Under the pieces are notes generated by a model, which searched no databases, had not been told where the DNA came from, and worked only from the letters and a program-made list of their open reading frames with translations. This document shows positions 7,226-15,692 of a DNA stretch of 19,910 nucleotides, in pieces; the first letter of the stretch is position 1, and each line of letters starts with the position of its first letter. The position numbers and the translations under genes were made by a program. Source of the DNA: Patescibacteria group bacterium (GTDB taxonomy: Bacteria > Patescibacteriota > Minisyncoccia > UBA6257 > 02-FULL-45-10c); contig JAMCXE010000044.1 of assembly GCA_023474975.1 (NCBI GenBank), positions 1 to 19,910 on the forward strand, read 5' to 3'.

Positions 7226-8455
7226 ATGAAGAAATTTATATATTTTTTTATTTTAATAGCCAGCGGTCTTGGGTTATATTTGTTTTTCACAACCAATAAC
7301 AAACTCAATCTGTCTTTATCCGATATTTCCAAAACTGCGGCTCAAGAAAATGTTGTAGCTGAAAAAATTACAGTTGCGCCAACCGATCCCAACGCCGATA
7401 TCGGCCCGCAACAAAAACTAGCTAACCCTCCGGCGATTATTAAGGCGGTGTATTTTACCGGATGGTCTGGCGGTAGCGCAAAAGCAGTTGATAATTTAAT
7501 CGCCCTAACTAAAAATACTGAAATAAATGCAGTAGTTATTGATATAAAAGACTATACCGGAGAAATAAGTTACAAGACAAATATTCCTGAAGTAAATAAA
7601 TACAGCGACGGAGTAATAAAAATCGCAAAACCGAATGCTCTGATCAAAAAACTTCACGATAACGGAATTTATGTTATCGGAAGAATGGCTACTTTCCAAG
7701 ACCAAACATTTTCAAAAGCCAGGCCCGATTTGGCTCTGCAAAGCATTTCTAAAAACAAAGTTTGGACTGATTACAAAGGAATTTCCTGGATGGACCAATC
7801 CTCAAAAGAAGTTTGGGACTATAACATCGCTATTGCTAAAGATGCCCTGGATAGGGGATTTGATGAAATTAATTTTGACTACATCAGATTCGCTTCGGAT
7901 GGAAATATGGCAGATATTCGTTATCCATTTTACGATGCAAAAACACAAACTAAGAGACAGGTCATGAACAGTTTTTTCAAATATCTCCGCGAAAGCTTGC
8001 CTGAAGCAAAGCTTTCAGCAGATCTGTTTGGCTATACAACTCTACATACCGATGACTTGGGAATAGGCCAGAATCTAGATGACGCCTTTCCATATTTTGA
8101 CTATATAGCACCTATGGTTTATCCATCCCATTACAATAATGGATTCAATGGACACGCCAATCCGGCACTATACCCATATGATGTTGTCTATACTTCAATG
8201 CTTGAAGCAGATAAACGCCTCAAAGCATTTGAAGAATCTACGACGACCGTAAAAATGACGAATGTGCAATTCCGGCCCTGGCTGCAAGACTTTAACCTAG
8301 GAGCTACTTACGATGCCGTAAAAGTGAAAGCGCAAATACAGGCAGTTTATGATGCAGCGTCAACTACCAAAGCCACCGATTTATCAAAACAAGGATGGAT
8401 GCTGTGGAGCCCGTCAAATGTTTACACAAAAGAAGCGCTGTTGCCGCATCAATAA
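7226..8455 (+). CDS. DUF4015-type putative glycoside hydrolase, membrane-anchored
   Basis: 409 aa. An N-terminal hydrophobic segment (about 3-22) acts as anchor or signal, followed by a linker of about 45 residues and a TIM-barrel-like DUF4015 domain from about residue 70. Family signatures are visible: AVYFTGWSGGS (strand 1), TEINAVVIDIKDYTGEI (residues 98-114), GIYVIGRMATFQD (147-159), WDYNIAIAKDA, and GFDEINFDYIRF (211-222) with acidic residues suited to a glycosidase active site. The C-terminal QGWMLWSPSN is also typical. The family is annotated as putative glycosyl hydrolase from fold relationships; its substrate is unknown. An extracellular polysaccharide or wall role is inferred. It lies 14 bases upstream of scpA. 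Confidence 0.85.
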   Translation: MKKFIYFFILIASGLGLYLFFTTNNKLNLSLSDISKTAAQENVVAEKITVAPTDPNADIGPQQKLANPPAIIKAVYFTGWSGGSAKAVDNLIALTKNTEINAVVIDIKDYTGEISYKTNIPEVNKYSDGVIKIAKPNALIKKLHDNGIYVIGRMATFQDQTFSKARPDLALQSISKNKVWTDYKGISWMDQSSKEVWDYNIAIAKDALDRGFDEINFDYIRFASDGNMADIRYPFYDAKTQTKRQVMNSFFKYLRESLPEAKLSADLFGYTTLHTDDLGIGQNLDDAFPYFDYIAPMVYPSHYNNGFNGHANPALYPYDVVYTSMLEADKRLKAFEESTTTVKMTNVQFRPWLQDFNLGATYDAVKVKAQIQAVYDAASTTKATDLSKQGWMLWSPSNVYTKEALLPHQ

Positions 8456-8469
8456 AAGCATAAAAAGAA

Positions 8470-9249
8470 ATGGGAACCGACGCCAAATACGAAATAAAAA
8501 TTGACCAATTTTCCGGCCCCTTGGAAAAACTACTCGAGTTAATAGAAGAAAGACGGATGGAGATTACGGCTGTGAATCTAGCGGAAATAACAAACGATTT
8601 CCTAGAATATCTTCAAACATTAGCAGAGGGAAATGCTCATCCCAGCGTCATCTCTGATTTTATAGTGATAGCGTCAAAGCTTTTACTTATAAAATCAAAA
8701 GCCCTCTTACCATCGTTAGAGCTTACCGAAGAAGAAGAAAGAGACGTTCAAGATTTGGAACTGCGCCTTAAGATCTATAAAGAATTTTCCGCCAGAGGCG
8801 AATCGTCTACCGGAGAAAAAAACGCAGCATCAAATATCAAAGAGTTATGGGAGGACCAACGATCCTGTTTTAGCCGAGAATTATTTTCAAATCTTCCGCC
8901 CATTTTTTATCCACCAGCAAAACTGAAGATATCCGACATGTCCAATTCTATTTTAAATATCATCACAGAACTGCAAGCTCTCATACCCGAACAAAAAAAT
9001 GTTAAAAAAGCAGTAATGAACGTAAAAGAAAAAATGGAAGAATTGCTTAGCAGATTTAAAACCAAGATCGAAAATAGCTTTAAGGAAATATCTGAATCAA
9101 AGTCTAAGCTAGAAATAATCATTTTATTCTTAGCCGTACTTCATCTTATAAGAGACCGCCTCATAACCTCTACGCAGAACGAACAGTTTTCTGATATAAT
9201 CATAAAACAAAAACAAGGATCCGCCGAAACCGCCGCTGGTAACGATTAG
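8470..9249 (+). CDS. scpA: Segregation and condensation protein A
   Basis: 259 aa kleisin subunit that bridges the SMC head domains in the bacterial condensin complex. The N-terminal family signature is clear (YEIKIDQFSGPLEKLLELIE, then ITAVNLAEITNDFLEYL), followed by the helix SVISDFIVIASKLLLIKSKALLP and an acidic TEEEERDVQDLELRLKIYKEF segment. The C-terminal winged-helix part is present (KSKLEIIILFLAVLHLI). scpB lies 104 bases downstream, the expected pairing; no smc is in the window. Confidence 0.93.
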   Translation: MGTDAKYEIKIDQFSGPLEKLLELIEERRMEITAVNLAEITNDFLEYLQTLAEGNAHPSVISDFIVIASKLLLIKSKALLPSLELTEEEERDVQDLELRLKIYKEFSARGESSTGEKNAASNIKELWEDQRSCFSRELFSNLPPIFYPPAKLKISDMSNSILNIITELQALIPEQKNVKKAVMNVKEKMEELLSRFKTKIENSFKEISESKSKLEIIILFLAVLHLIRDRLITSTQNEQFSDIIIKQKQGSAETAAGND

Positions 9250-9285
9250 AATAATTCCAGTGGCGTCTCCTTACTAACTGCAACA

Positions 9286-9351
9286 ATGACAAAATACCAA
9301 AATGAAATAGTCGAATTAATCACTATCGCTTCCGCGATAAATTATCAATAA
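9286..9351 (+). CDS. Possible 21-codon ORF between scpA and scpB
   Basis: ATG at 9286 opens a 21-codon frame (MTKYQNEIVELITIASAINYQ) ending TAA at 9349-9351, two bases before the scpB ATG. It contains a 6-bp hairpin (TATCGC TTCC GCGATA, 9324-9339). No ribosome site is visible, and it may be chance. If translated, it could couple to scpB. Confidence 0.2.
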   Translation: MTKYQNEIVELITIASAINYQ

Positions 9352-9353
9352 AA

Positions 9354-10037
9354 ATGGAAGAGGGTATTTTAGCGAAGATCGAAGCCGTATTATTTGCTTA
9401 TGGCGAACCGATCTCTCTGGAAAAATTAGCAAAAATTTTAAATATAGATAAAGCATCCCTGGAAATTTCTTTGGATAACCTGATCACTGAATTAAACGGA
9501 AAAAATAGAGGCTTAATGCTTGTAAAAAATAACGGCAAAATTCAACTTGCCACAAAACCCGATCTTACCAAGCTACTAGAAGATATAGTCAAGCAGGAAT
9601 TTACAGAAGACCTGACGCCTGCCGCACTGGAAACTTTATCGATAATTGCCTATGCCGGCCCCGTTAGTCGCGCCGATATCGAGTATATAAGAGGCGTAAA
9701 CTCAAGTTTTACTGTCAGGAACCTTCTTTTAAGGGGCCTAATAGAAAGAACCACTGACCCCAAAAGAGCCAATGCTTATATTTACAACATCAGTTTTGAC
9801 CTGATCAAAAAGCTCGGCCTTTCAAAAATAGAGGAACTTCCAGAATACGAAAAATACAAACAACTCGTAAAAAATCTACACGAAGCATCGCTAGGTCAAA
9901 CTTCGGAAAAAGCCGAAGTTCTCATGCCGGAAACCGAACAAGCGATCAAACAGCAAAATCAAACGGAAAAAATATCCACAGAAGATCCGAACCAGAAAAA
10001 TTCTAATTTTGAATCCGATCAGAAAAATGAAAACTAG
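9354..10037 (+). CDS. scpB: Segregation and condensation protein B
   Basis: 227 aa. Tandem winged-helix protein that binds ScpA as a dimer within the SMC complex. Visible signatures: EEGILAKIEAVLFAYGEPIS at the start, TPAALETLSIIAYAGPVSRADIEYIRG (about 88-114), VRNLLLRGLIER, and a YIYNISFDLIKKLGLSKIEELPEYE stretch closing the second domain. The last 50 residues are a polar, Gln/Glu/Asn-rich tail, probably disordered. No Shine-Dalgarno precedes the ATG. The last 11 bases overlap the next gene. Confidence 0.93.
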   Translation: MEEGILAKIEAVLFAYGEPISLEKLAKILNIDKASLEISLDNLITELNGKNRGLMLVKNNGKIQLATKPDLTKLLEDIVKQEFTEDLTPAALETLSIIAYAGPVSRADIEYIRGVNSSFTVRNLLLRGLIERTTDPKRANAYIYNISFDLIKKLGLSKIEELPEYEKYKQLVKNLHEASLGQTSEKAEVLMPETEQAIKQQNQTEKISTEDPNQKNSNFESDQKNEN

Positions 10038-11049
10038 ATCAACTTTTTACAGTCTCTTATTCACGGGGATCCTATTGGTGTCAGTCTTTTTTTCCAAAGG
10101 AAACAGCAGCGCTAAAAACAACCCTACATACCAAGACAGCATAAAAAAAACCAGTTTAACCGCTTCGATCGCACCCGAAGATGGATCGATATCGCCAAAA
10201 ATCGATTCATATGCTGCTCTAGAAGTAAAAAAGATCTACCAAGGATCAAGATCCGCATTACAATATCAATCAGTGGAAACTAAGCCCGTTAAAAAGGCGG
10301 GGGTAGTCGATCCGGCAGATCTTAAAACGACCATAGCATTCGCAGAAGACCTGACCGCCAAAAAAGATCTATTTTCTCAAAATACCGACAAACATTGGGC
10401 TATAGCCTCGATCACAAAACTAATGACTGCTCTGGTAGCGCTTGAAAATAACAATTTAGGCCAAGTGGTCACTATTTCACAATCAGCCATAGATACAGAT
10501 ATTAACATCAACGGCAACACCGAAAATTTTTCTGTTGGAGAGAAGTATACGATCGAAGACCTCGTCAAAATAATGCTTACCGTTTCCAGCAACAAGGCCG
10601 CTGCGGCTATAGCTGAGTTCTACGGGCAGAAAAATTTTATAGCCGAAATGAATTCTTACGCGAAAAAGATAGGGATGTCGGAAACGACCTATTATGATTG
10701 CACCGGTCTTTCCGTGTCCAATCAGTCAACTACAAAAGACCTTACAAAATTAACCGAATTTATTTTAGCCAATAAGCCAATAATTTTTGATTACACAAAA
10801 CCAGCAAATCTTTCCGTGACGGAAATAAACTCCCATTCGATAAAAACATTAAAAAATATCGACTATTTCTCCGGACAGCCAGAATTTATTGGAGGGAAAA
10901 CGGGAACGATCGACGCATCCAAGGAAAATCTTCTTGCTTTATTCAACTACCAAAACCACAATATTTTAATTATAATATTAGGGTCGGATGATAGATTCTC
11001 AGACACACAAAATATTCTAAACTGGATCAAGGGATCATTTGAATTTTAA
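10027..11049 (+). CDS. D-alanyl-D-alanine carboxypeptidase, peptidase S11 family
   Basis: 340 aa from the ATG at 10027 (an in-frame TTG at 10009 lies in scpB). Low-molecular-weight penicillin-binding protein that trims the terminal D-Ala from peptidoglycan side chains outside the membrane. It has an N-terminal signal/anchor (about 6-23) and a linker to about residue 95. The three active-site motifs are intact: SITK (128-131, nucleophile Ser128), SSN (187-189) and KTG (291-293). The family's C-terminal beta domain and amphipathic anchor are lacking, so the N-terminal helix is probably the only membrane tether. It overlaps scpB by 11 bases and ends 3 bases before mraY, so translational coupling is likely. 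Confidence 0.9.
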   Translation: MKTRSTFYSLLFTGILLVSVFFSKGNSSAKNNPTYQDSIKKTSLTASIAPEDGSISPKIDSYAALEVKKIYQGSRSALQYQSVETKPVKKAGVVDPADLKTTIAFAEDLTAKKDLFSQNTDKHWAIASITKLMTALVALENNNLGQVVTISQSAIDTDININGNTENFSVGEKYTIEDLVKIMLTVSSNKAAAAIAEFYGQKNFIAEMNSYAKKIGMSETTYYDCTGLSVSNQSTTKDLTKLTEFILANKPIIFDYTKPANLSVTEINSHSIKTLKNIDYFSGQPEFIGGKTGTIDASKENLLALFNYQNHNILIIILGSDDRFSDTQNILNWIKGSFEF

Positions 11050-11052
11050 AAC

Positions 11053-12105
11053 ATGATATCTCAATCAATAAAAATTTTGATATTGGCGGGAATATCCTTT
11101 TTGACCGCGCTGGCGTTCATTCCGCTTTTAATAAAATTTCTGGATAAATTCCACTTACACAAACAAATCCGAAGCCAAGCGTCCGCTCCGGTTTATTATA
11201 GTCTTCACAAACACAAAGAAAATACACCGAACGGCGGAGGGATCATAATCTGGAGCACTGTTTTACTGATAGCACTATTTATTCTATTACTGAGCGATCT
11301 ATTCGGCGGAGTTTTCTCTTATTTAAATTTTGTAGACAGGGCCCAAACATATTTGCCGCTGGCAGCAATGTTGATAGCGGCCATTTTAGGATTAGCTGAC
11401 GATGCCCTGGGCGCCTTAAGAATAGGACCTAACGGTGGCGGACTAAAAGTATCGCAAAAAATAATCGTTTATACGATCTTGGCAGCAATAGGCGGATTTT
11501 GGTTCTATTATCGTTTAGGTTGGGACTTTTTATACATTCCCTTTGTAGGAAATATCTATGTAGGCTGGTGGTATATACCAATATTTATGTTCATAATCAT
11601 AGCCAGCGCTTTTTCCGCAAATGAAACCGATGGACTGGATGGATTAGCCGGCGGCGTCATGCTTTTTGCTTTTGGATCTTTGGCTGCCATAGCTTTTATT
11701 CTCGGAAAATATGACCTGGCCGCTTTTAGTGCAACGGTGATAGGCGCACTACTGGCGTTCCTATGGTTCAATATTTATCCAGCAAGATTTTTTATGGGAG
11801 ATACCGGATCTATGGCCCTTGGGATAACAATGGGCGTAATAGTTATGCTTACCAATACAGCGTTATTCCTTCCGTTTTTTGGGTTCATTCTTGTAGTTGA
11901 ATCCCTTTCTGTTATAGTCCAAATGACAAGTAAAAGGCTATTTAAAAAGAAAGTGTTTATATCCACGCCCATCCATCATCATTTTGAAGCTATCGGCTGG
12001 CATGAAACAAAAATAACAATGCGCTTCTGGATCGTATCTGTAGTATTCTGCGCATTAGGGCTGATACTTTTCCTAATGAGTAAATTTTTGTTCTTAATAA
12101 AATAG
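11053..12105 (+). CDS. mraY: Phospho-N-acetylmuramoyl-pentapeptide-transferase
   Basis: 350 aa, ten or so hydrophobic helices. Transfers phospho-MurNAc-pentapeptide from UDP to undecaprenyl phosphate, making lipid I at the inner membrane face. Motifs: LADD at 114-117 (the Asp pair that handles Mg and substrate), NETDGLDGLAGG from residue 190, FMGDTGSMALG with D250, and the HHHFE..GWHETK signature (HHH 308-310), which separates MraY from WecA and TagO. Length is normal. Gene order with a D-Ala-D-Ala carboxypeptidase places it in a wall-synthesis block; murC is about 4 kb away on the other strand. Confidence 0.95.
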   Translation: MISQSIKILILAGISFLTALAFIPLLIKFLDKFHLHKQIRSQASAPVYYSLHKHKENTPNGGGIIIWSTVLLIALFILLLSDLFGGVFSYLNFVDRAQTYLPLAAMLIAAILGLADDALGALRIGPNGGGLKVSQKIIVYTILAAIGGFWFYYRLGWDFLYIPFVGNIYVGWWYIPIFMFIIIASAFSANETDGLDGLAGGVMLFAFGSLAAIAFILGKYDLAAFSATVIGALLAFLWFNIYPARFFMGDTGSMALGITMGVIVMLTNTALFLPFFGFILVVESLSVIVQMTSKRLFKKKVFISTPIHHHFEAIGWHETKITMRFWIVSVVFCALGLILFLMSKFLFLIK

Positions 12106-12114
12106 CTCGTTCTT

Positions 12115-13188
12115 ATGAAGTATCTAAAAAGTTTAGGCATAAAGGATTTGGCTGGAAAAACCTGTCTTTTGAGAATTGATCTCAATTTAAAATCTTTAAG
12201 CGATCAATTCAGAGTAGATGCGGTCTTACCGACTATAAAATATCTACTTTCAAAAAAAACAAAAATAATCATCTTGAGTCACAGGGGAAGGCCGGTTAAA
12301 AAAGAAAGCTCTCTTAGTTTGAAGCCCATCGCAAAGATAGTTTCCCATAAATTAGGAATGAATATAAAGTTTATTCCCGAACTCGATCTTAAAAAAATAA
12401 AAAAGATAATTGAGGCGGACAACAAAAATAAGGTATTCATGTTAGAAAATCTACGTTTTCTCCCCGGGGAAGAAAAGAATGATGCCGTCCTAGCCAAACA
12501 ATTGGCGGAACTCGGGAATCTCTACATTAATGACGCCTTCGCTGTATCCCACAGAAAAAATGCTTCTTTGGTGGCTATAACCAATTATATTAAAAGTTTT
12601 GCCGGGCTTTTACTAGAAAAAGAAATATCTGGATTGACCAAGGCAACTCGAAACCCCCAAAAACCCCTTATAGTAATTCTCGGCGGAACCAAGCTTGAGG
12701 ATAAAATAACTATAATAAGAAATTTAGCCAATAAGACCAAATACTTTCTTTTCGGAAGCTCTTTTTTAAACGAAATAAAAGATCCCAAATTCGTTAATCT
12801 GATAAAAAATAAAAAAATAATCATTCCCGTGGATTCTGTAATGGCAGGGAATTCGTATTTCGATATTGGTCCTCAAACCGCTAATTTTTATTCGCAAATA
12901 ATAAACTCGGCAAAAACAATAATCTGGAACGGTCCTGTGGGAAAAACGGAAGAAAAAAAATACTCAAAAGGATCAAGATCTATCCTTTTGGCGATAACTA
13001 GAACAAAGGGTTTCAAAGTAATAGGTGGGGGAGAAACCGCTAATTTTGTAATAAAAAATAACCTGCAAAAAAAGATCTCTTTGTTATCTACCGGAGGGGG
13101 AGCGATGCTAGATTTTTTATCGGGTAAAAAACTTCCCGGAATAGCAGCTCTTGAAAGATCCGTTTCGGCAAAAAACAAAAATCTCTAG
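12115..13188 (+). CDS. pgk: Phosphoglycerate kinase, short and divergent
   Basis: 357 aa against about 390-415 in most bacteria. Catalyses 1,3-bisphosphoglycerate + ADP to 3-phosphoglycerate + ATP. N-terminal substrate-site motifs are kept: RIDLN (20-24, usual RVDFN), R33, SHRGRP (55-60), ENLRF..GEEKND, and INDAFAVSHRKNAS. C-terminal nucleotide-site motifs are present but altered: GGTKLEDKI (usual GGAKVSDKI), WNGPVGKTEE, GGGETAN (usual GGGDSAA) and STGGGAMLDFLSGKKLPGIAAL. The usual GGGMAxTF stretch is replaced by FGSSFLNEI, and the following segment is shortened. Most catalytic residues survive, so activity is likely, though the nucleotide pocket may differ. It starts 9 bases after mraY without a clear ribosome site. 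Confidence 0.92.
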   Translation: MKYLKSLGIKDLAGKTCLLRIDLNLKSLSDQFRVDAVLPTIKYLLSKKTKIIILSHRGRPVKKESSLSLKPIAKIVSHKLGMNIKFIPELDLKKIKKIIEADNKNKVFMLENLRFLPGEEKNDAVLAKQLAELGNLYINDAFAVSHRKNASLVAITNYIKSFAGLLLEKEISGLTKATRNPQKPLIVILGGTKLEDKITIIRNLANKTKYFLFGSSFLNEIKDPKFVNLIKNKKIIIPVDSVMAGNSYFDIGPQTANFYSQIINSAKTIIWNGPVGKTEEKKYSKGSRSILLAITRTKGFKVIGGGETANFVIKNNLQKKISLLSTGGGAMLDFLSGKKLPGIAALERSVSAKNKNL

Positions 13189-13194
13189 AGGATC

Positions 13195-14373
13195 ATGATC
13201 AAATTAAAAAACACCGATAAAGCTATTAAAAGGCTCATTTTAGCCCTCAAAAAAGGCGAAAAAATAGGCATTTGGAGCGATTATGACCCAGATGGCGTAT
13301 TCGCACTGGTTTTAGCTTTCGAAGCACTTATAAACGCAGGCTTTAAAAAAGAGGATTTGGAGTTAATTTTGCCCAATCAATATAAATACGACCGCAGTTT
13401 CAATAAATTCCATTTATCGATCCTTAAAAAAATGGGGATAAAACTTATAATCGGGATAGATTTCGGTACTACCGATTTCAAACAAATGGATATGGCAAAT
13501 GAAATGGGCTTTGAGGTTATTTTGCTGGACCATCACAGACAAAGACCGGGAAAACTTCACGCACTCCTTATCAATCCCTGGCAAAAAGGCGATCGCTCAA
13601 AATATAAAAACTGGAGCGGAACTGGAGTGGCTTATTTATTTTTTGAAAATTTATATAAAACGCTAAAGATCGATATAAAAAAATTAAAGCAAAGTGAAGA
13701 TTTGATCTTGATACCGGCTATAACTGATTATATAAAATTAGACAAAGGTAATTTGCCTTACTTAAAAAATAGTCTTGCGGATATCAAAAAAAATCTGAGA
13801 CCGGGAATAAGGGATTCTCTTAAAGAGCTTAAGCTGGGCAAGGCCATTACGATAACAAAAATGATCGAAGACCGTTCAAATATCGCGGATTTTTATGGAA
13901 TACTAAAAAACAATGGCAAAAAAAATAATATATTCGATCTGCTGACCTCCAAAACAGACAAAGAGGCTGTAAAAATATCAAAAAAAATAAGTAAACAAAA
14001 ACGTAATTTTGAAGATTTTGTGGAAAAAATAGTAAAGGTTGGTATAAAAAAATTTAAAAATACAAAAAATAAATTCATCCTGTGGGGATTAGATAAAGAT
14101 ATAAAATTAGTAGGTGCGGAATCTAAAATAGCCGATAGCTTAAATGAATACTTTAAAATACCCGTATATTTTTACAAAAAAGAAAAAAATCATCTTAAGG
14201 GAAGCGCAAGAGCCAACTACTCAAATAAAAACGTCCTTGATTCACTCAAAAACTGCGGAAATATATTTATTAATTTTGGCGGACATCCAAAGGCGGCGGG
14301 ATTCCATATTAAAAAACACAACCTTAAACAAATGGAGGAGAGATTAAAAAAATTTTATGCACAAGCCAAATAA
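13195..14373 (+). CDS. RecJ-like DHH-family phosphoesterase
   Basis: 392 aa. The DHH domain has SDYDPDG (D29, D31, D33), IDFG with D89 and LDHH (112-114), the metal-binding set of the RecJ/DHH family. The C-terminal DHHA1 domain has FGGHPKAAGF with GGH at 362-364, used to bind the nucleic-acid substrate. The core matches RecJ single-strand 5'-3' exonucleases, but the protein is far shorter than E. coli RecJ (about 577 aa) and lacks room for the OB-fold and extra domains. It could also be a nanoRNase or other DHH phosphodiesterase. An AGAGG ribosome-like site lies just before the ATG, within 6 bases after pgk. It overlaps the RNase H gene by 17 bases. Confidence 0.8.
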   Translation: MIKLKNTDKAIKRLILALKKGEKIGIWSDYDPDGVFALVLAFEALINAGFKKEDLELILPNQYKYDRSFNKFHLSILKKMGIKLIIGIDFGTTDFKQMDMANEMGFEVILLDHHRQRPGKLHALLINPWQKGDRSKYKNWSGTGVAYLFFENLYKTLKIDIKKLKQSEDLILIPAITDYIKLDKGNLPYLKNSLADIKKNLRPGIRDSLKELKLGKAITITKMIEDRSNIADFYGILKNNGKKNNIFDLLTSKTDKEAVKISKKISKQKRNFEDFVEKIVKVGIKKFKNTKNKFILWGLDKDIKLVGAESKIADSLNEYFKIPVYFYKKEKNHLKGSARANYSNKNVLDSLKNCGNIFINFGGHPKAAGFHIKKHNLKQMEERLKKFYAQAK

Positions 14374-14968
14374 ATATTACGCTTATTTATTAACTGATAA
14401 AAATAGATCCGGAATAGTAGAGAATTGGAAGGAGTGTGAAAAGATCGTTTCCGGAAAAGATGCCAGATATAAAAGTTTTGCATCTAAAACAGATGCGGAG
14501 AATTGGCTTAAGAACGGCGCCAATTATGAGATTAAGCCCCCTAAGGCATTAAAAAAACTGGAAAAGGGAATATATTTTGACTCGGGCACCGGCAGAGACC
14601 AAAGAGTTGAAGTAAGCGTTACCGACGAAAGCGGAAAAGACCTATTAGAAAAGATCATCCCGAAAATAAAGATAAACAAATTCGGAAAACATCCGGTACC
14701 CAAAGCTACTAATAACTATGGCGAGCTTTTAGCTTGCAAATTTGCCCTAAAATTAGCTTTAAAATTTGGCATTAAACATATTTTCGGAGACAGCAAATTA
14801 GTATTGGATTATTGGTCTAAGGGATTCATTAAAAAAGATCTGCCTAAGAAAACTCAAAAACTTTCTACCGAAACTTCTGAACTTAGAAACGCTTTCGAAA
14901 ATAACGGTGGAAAAATTGAATTTATAGAAGGGGATTACAATCCGGCAGATCTGGGATTTCACAGATAG
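14357..14968 (+). CDS. Ribonuclease H with N-terminal hybrid-binding (viroplasmin-like) domain
   Basis: 203 aa. Residues 6-52 form a hybrid-binding/viroplasmin-like domain (KYYAYLLTD..GIVENWKECEKIVSGKDARYKSF..AENWL), which in RNase H1 grips RNA:DNA duplexes. Residues 70-203 are an RNase H fold with all four catalytic acids: D75 in YFDSGTGR, E123 in NYGELLACKFAL, D145 in FGDSKLVLDYW, and D198 in YNPADLGFHR. It should cut RNA in RNA:DNA hybrids. The start overlaps the RecJ-like gene by 17 bases, with GGAGGAG about 14 bases upstream inside that gene, suggesting coupled translation. It ends just before the rnpB promoter. Confidence 0.88.
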   Translation: MHKPNKYYAYLLTDKNRSGIVENWKECEKIVSGKDARYKSFASKTDAENWLKNGANYEIKPPKALKKLEKGIYFDSGTGRDQRVEVSVTDESGKDLLEKIIPKIKINKFGKHPVPKATNNYGELLACKFALKLALKFGIKHIFGDSKLVLDYWSKGFIKKDLPKKTQKLSTETSELRNAFENNGGKIEFIEGDYNPADLGFHR

Positions 14969-14970
14969 GT

Positions 14971-14999
14971 TTGCCAAATTTGCTTACTTGTGCTATTAT
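14971..14999 (+). promoter_or_regulatory. rnpB promoter
   Basis: TTGCCA (14971-14976), a 17-base spacer and TATTAT (14994-14999) with an extended -10 TG (14991-14992). The expected transcript start, about 7 bases on, falls exactly at the first base of the rnpB P1 helix, which supports both calls. Confidence 0.8.
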
Positions 15000-15005
15000 A
15001 TTTTT

Positions 15006-15360
15006 AGCAGCTTAAATGATAACCTTGAAACGAAAGTTTCAGGGAGGAAAGTCCGGACACTCAGCCAATGCTTCGCATTGGTAAGGGGTAGCGGGTAACC
15101 CCCGTCGGTAGCAATACAGAGGTGCGAGCAGAAACGTCTTGTTTTGAAAAGAACAAGAGAGCCCGATCTCAACGTAGTTGGCTCAACTTGGTCATAGAGA
15201 CAAAAAAACCAAGATGAAACGGCTAAATCCTTACCCGAGTGCAAGGCCGTACCGCCGAAAGGCGGTGTGCCGCAAGAACCCTTAAGTAATTAACGGTCCA
15301 GATAAATTATCATTATTCCGACCTCATAGTTGGAAAACAGAATCCGGCTTATTAGCTGCT
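15006..15360 (+). ncRNA. rnpB: RNase P RNA
   Basis: Catalytic RNA that matures tRNA 5' ends. The 5' conserved region GAGGAAAGTCCGGACAC (from about 15044) and the 3' partner ACAGAATCCGGCTTAT (15338-15353) form the P4 core. The middle holds the conserved ACAGAGGTGCGAGCAGAAACG stretch (in two overlapping parts from 15116), and a GAAA-capped hairpin lies near 15250-15266. The ends AGCAGCT (15007-15013 region) and AGCTGCT (15354-15360) pair as P1, setting the boundaries at about 355 nt. A promoter sits directly upstream and a terminator directly downstream. The minus-strand open frame across it is not a gene. Confidence 0.95.
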
Positions 15361-15364
15361 ACAC

Positions 15365-15396
15365 AAAGATCCCCGAAAGGGGATCTTTTGTTTTTC
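15365..15396 (+). terminator. Intrinsic terminator of rnpB
   Basis: A 10-bp stem AAAGATCCCC/GGGGATCTTT closed by a GAAA tetraloop (15365-15388), followed by a T-rich tail. It starts five bases after the 3' end of rnpB. Confidence 0.9.
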
Positions 15397-15400
15397 TTTT

Positions 15401-15440
15401 TAAAAAAAATAGGGGTCACCATGGAAGGTGACCCCTTTTT
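15401..15440. terminator. Bidirectional terminator that contains a stop codon
   Basis: A perfect 10-bp stem AGGGGTCACC (15411-15420) / GGTGACCCCT (15427-15436) with a 6-base loop. There is an A-run on the left and a T-run on the right, so it works from both strands. The TGA stop of the minus-strand gene at 15416-15622 and its last codons lie inside the hairpin. Confidence 0.88.
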
Positions 15441-15622
15441 ACCAGCAACTGTAAGCGCCTTATACGCTTAAAATTGCGATTCTCTTTAAAGGAGAAGAAC
15501 AACGAGACCATCGCAGCCCCTCCCAAAAGAACTATCCACCAGTTACTGGCATTGTCGGATACACTGCAAGCCATTACGGAAAGTACTATTCCCGTCACGG
15601 CAAATATCGAATCTTTCGCCAT
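15416..15622 (-). CDS. Small membrane protein of unknown function
   Basis: 68 aa. Two hydrophobic helices, about residues 5-20 and 27-46, are followed by a basic tail (KENRNFKRIRRLQLLVKRGHLPW). VMAC at 16-19 is a poor lipobox and is probably just part of a helix. The start is fixed by AGGAG (15634-15630) seven bases upstream. A near-consensus promoter lies about 70 bases upstream of the ATG, and the coding sequence ends inside a strong terminator hairpin, so this is a compact single-gene unit. GC is higher than in the neighbours (bases 15541-15600 have 29 G/C of 60). I recognise no family. The leader contains a small ATTTGA/TCAAAT hairpin (15636-15650) directly before the ribosome site. Confidence 0.7.
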   Translation of the reverse strand: MAKDSIFAVTGIVLSVMACSVSDNASNWWIVLLGGAAMVSLFFSFKENRNFKRIRRLQLLVKRGHLPW

Positions 15623-15692
15623 AATTATTCTCCTTATTTGATTTTCAAATATCTATTTCCCAATTAAGAGCTATTTCTCTTTTGAGGTTTTT

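Noticed and set aside
14996..15244. 82-codon minus-strand open frame across rnpB
   Set aside because: It lies antisense to a clear RNase P RNA; such frames arise from the structured, stop-poor RNA and have no ribosome site or family match.
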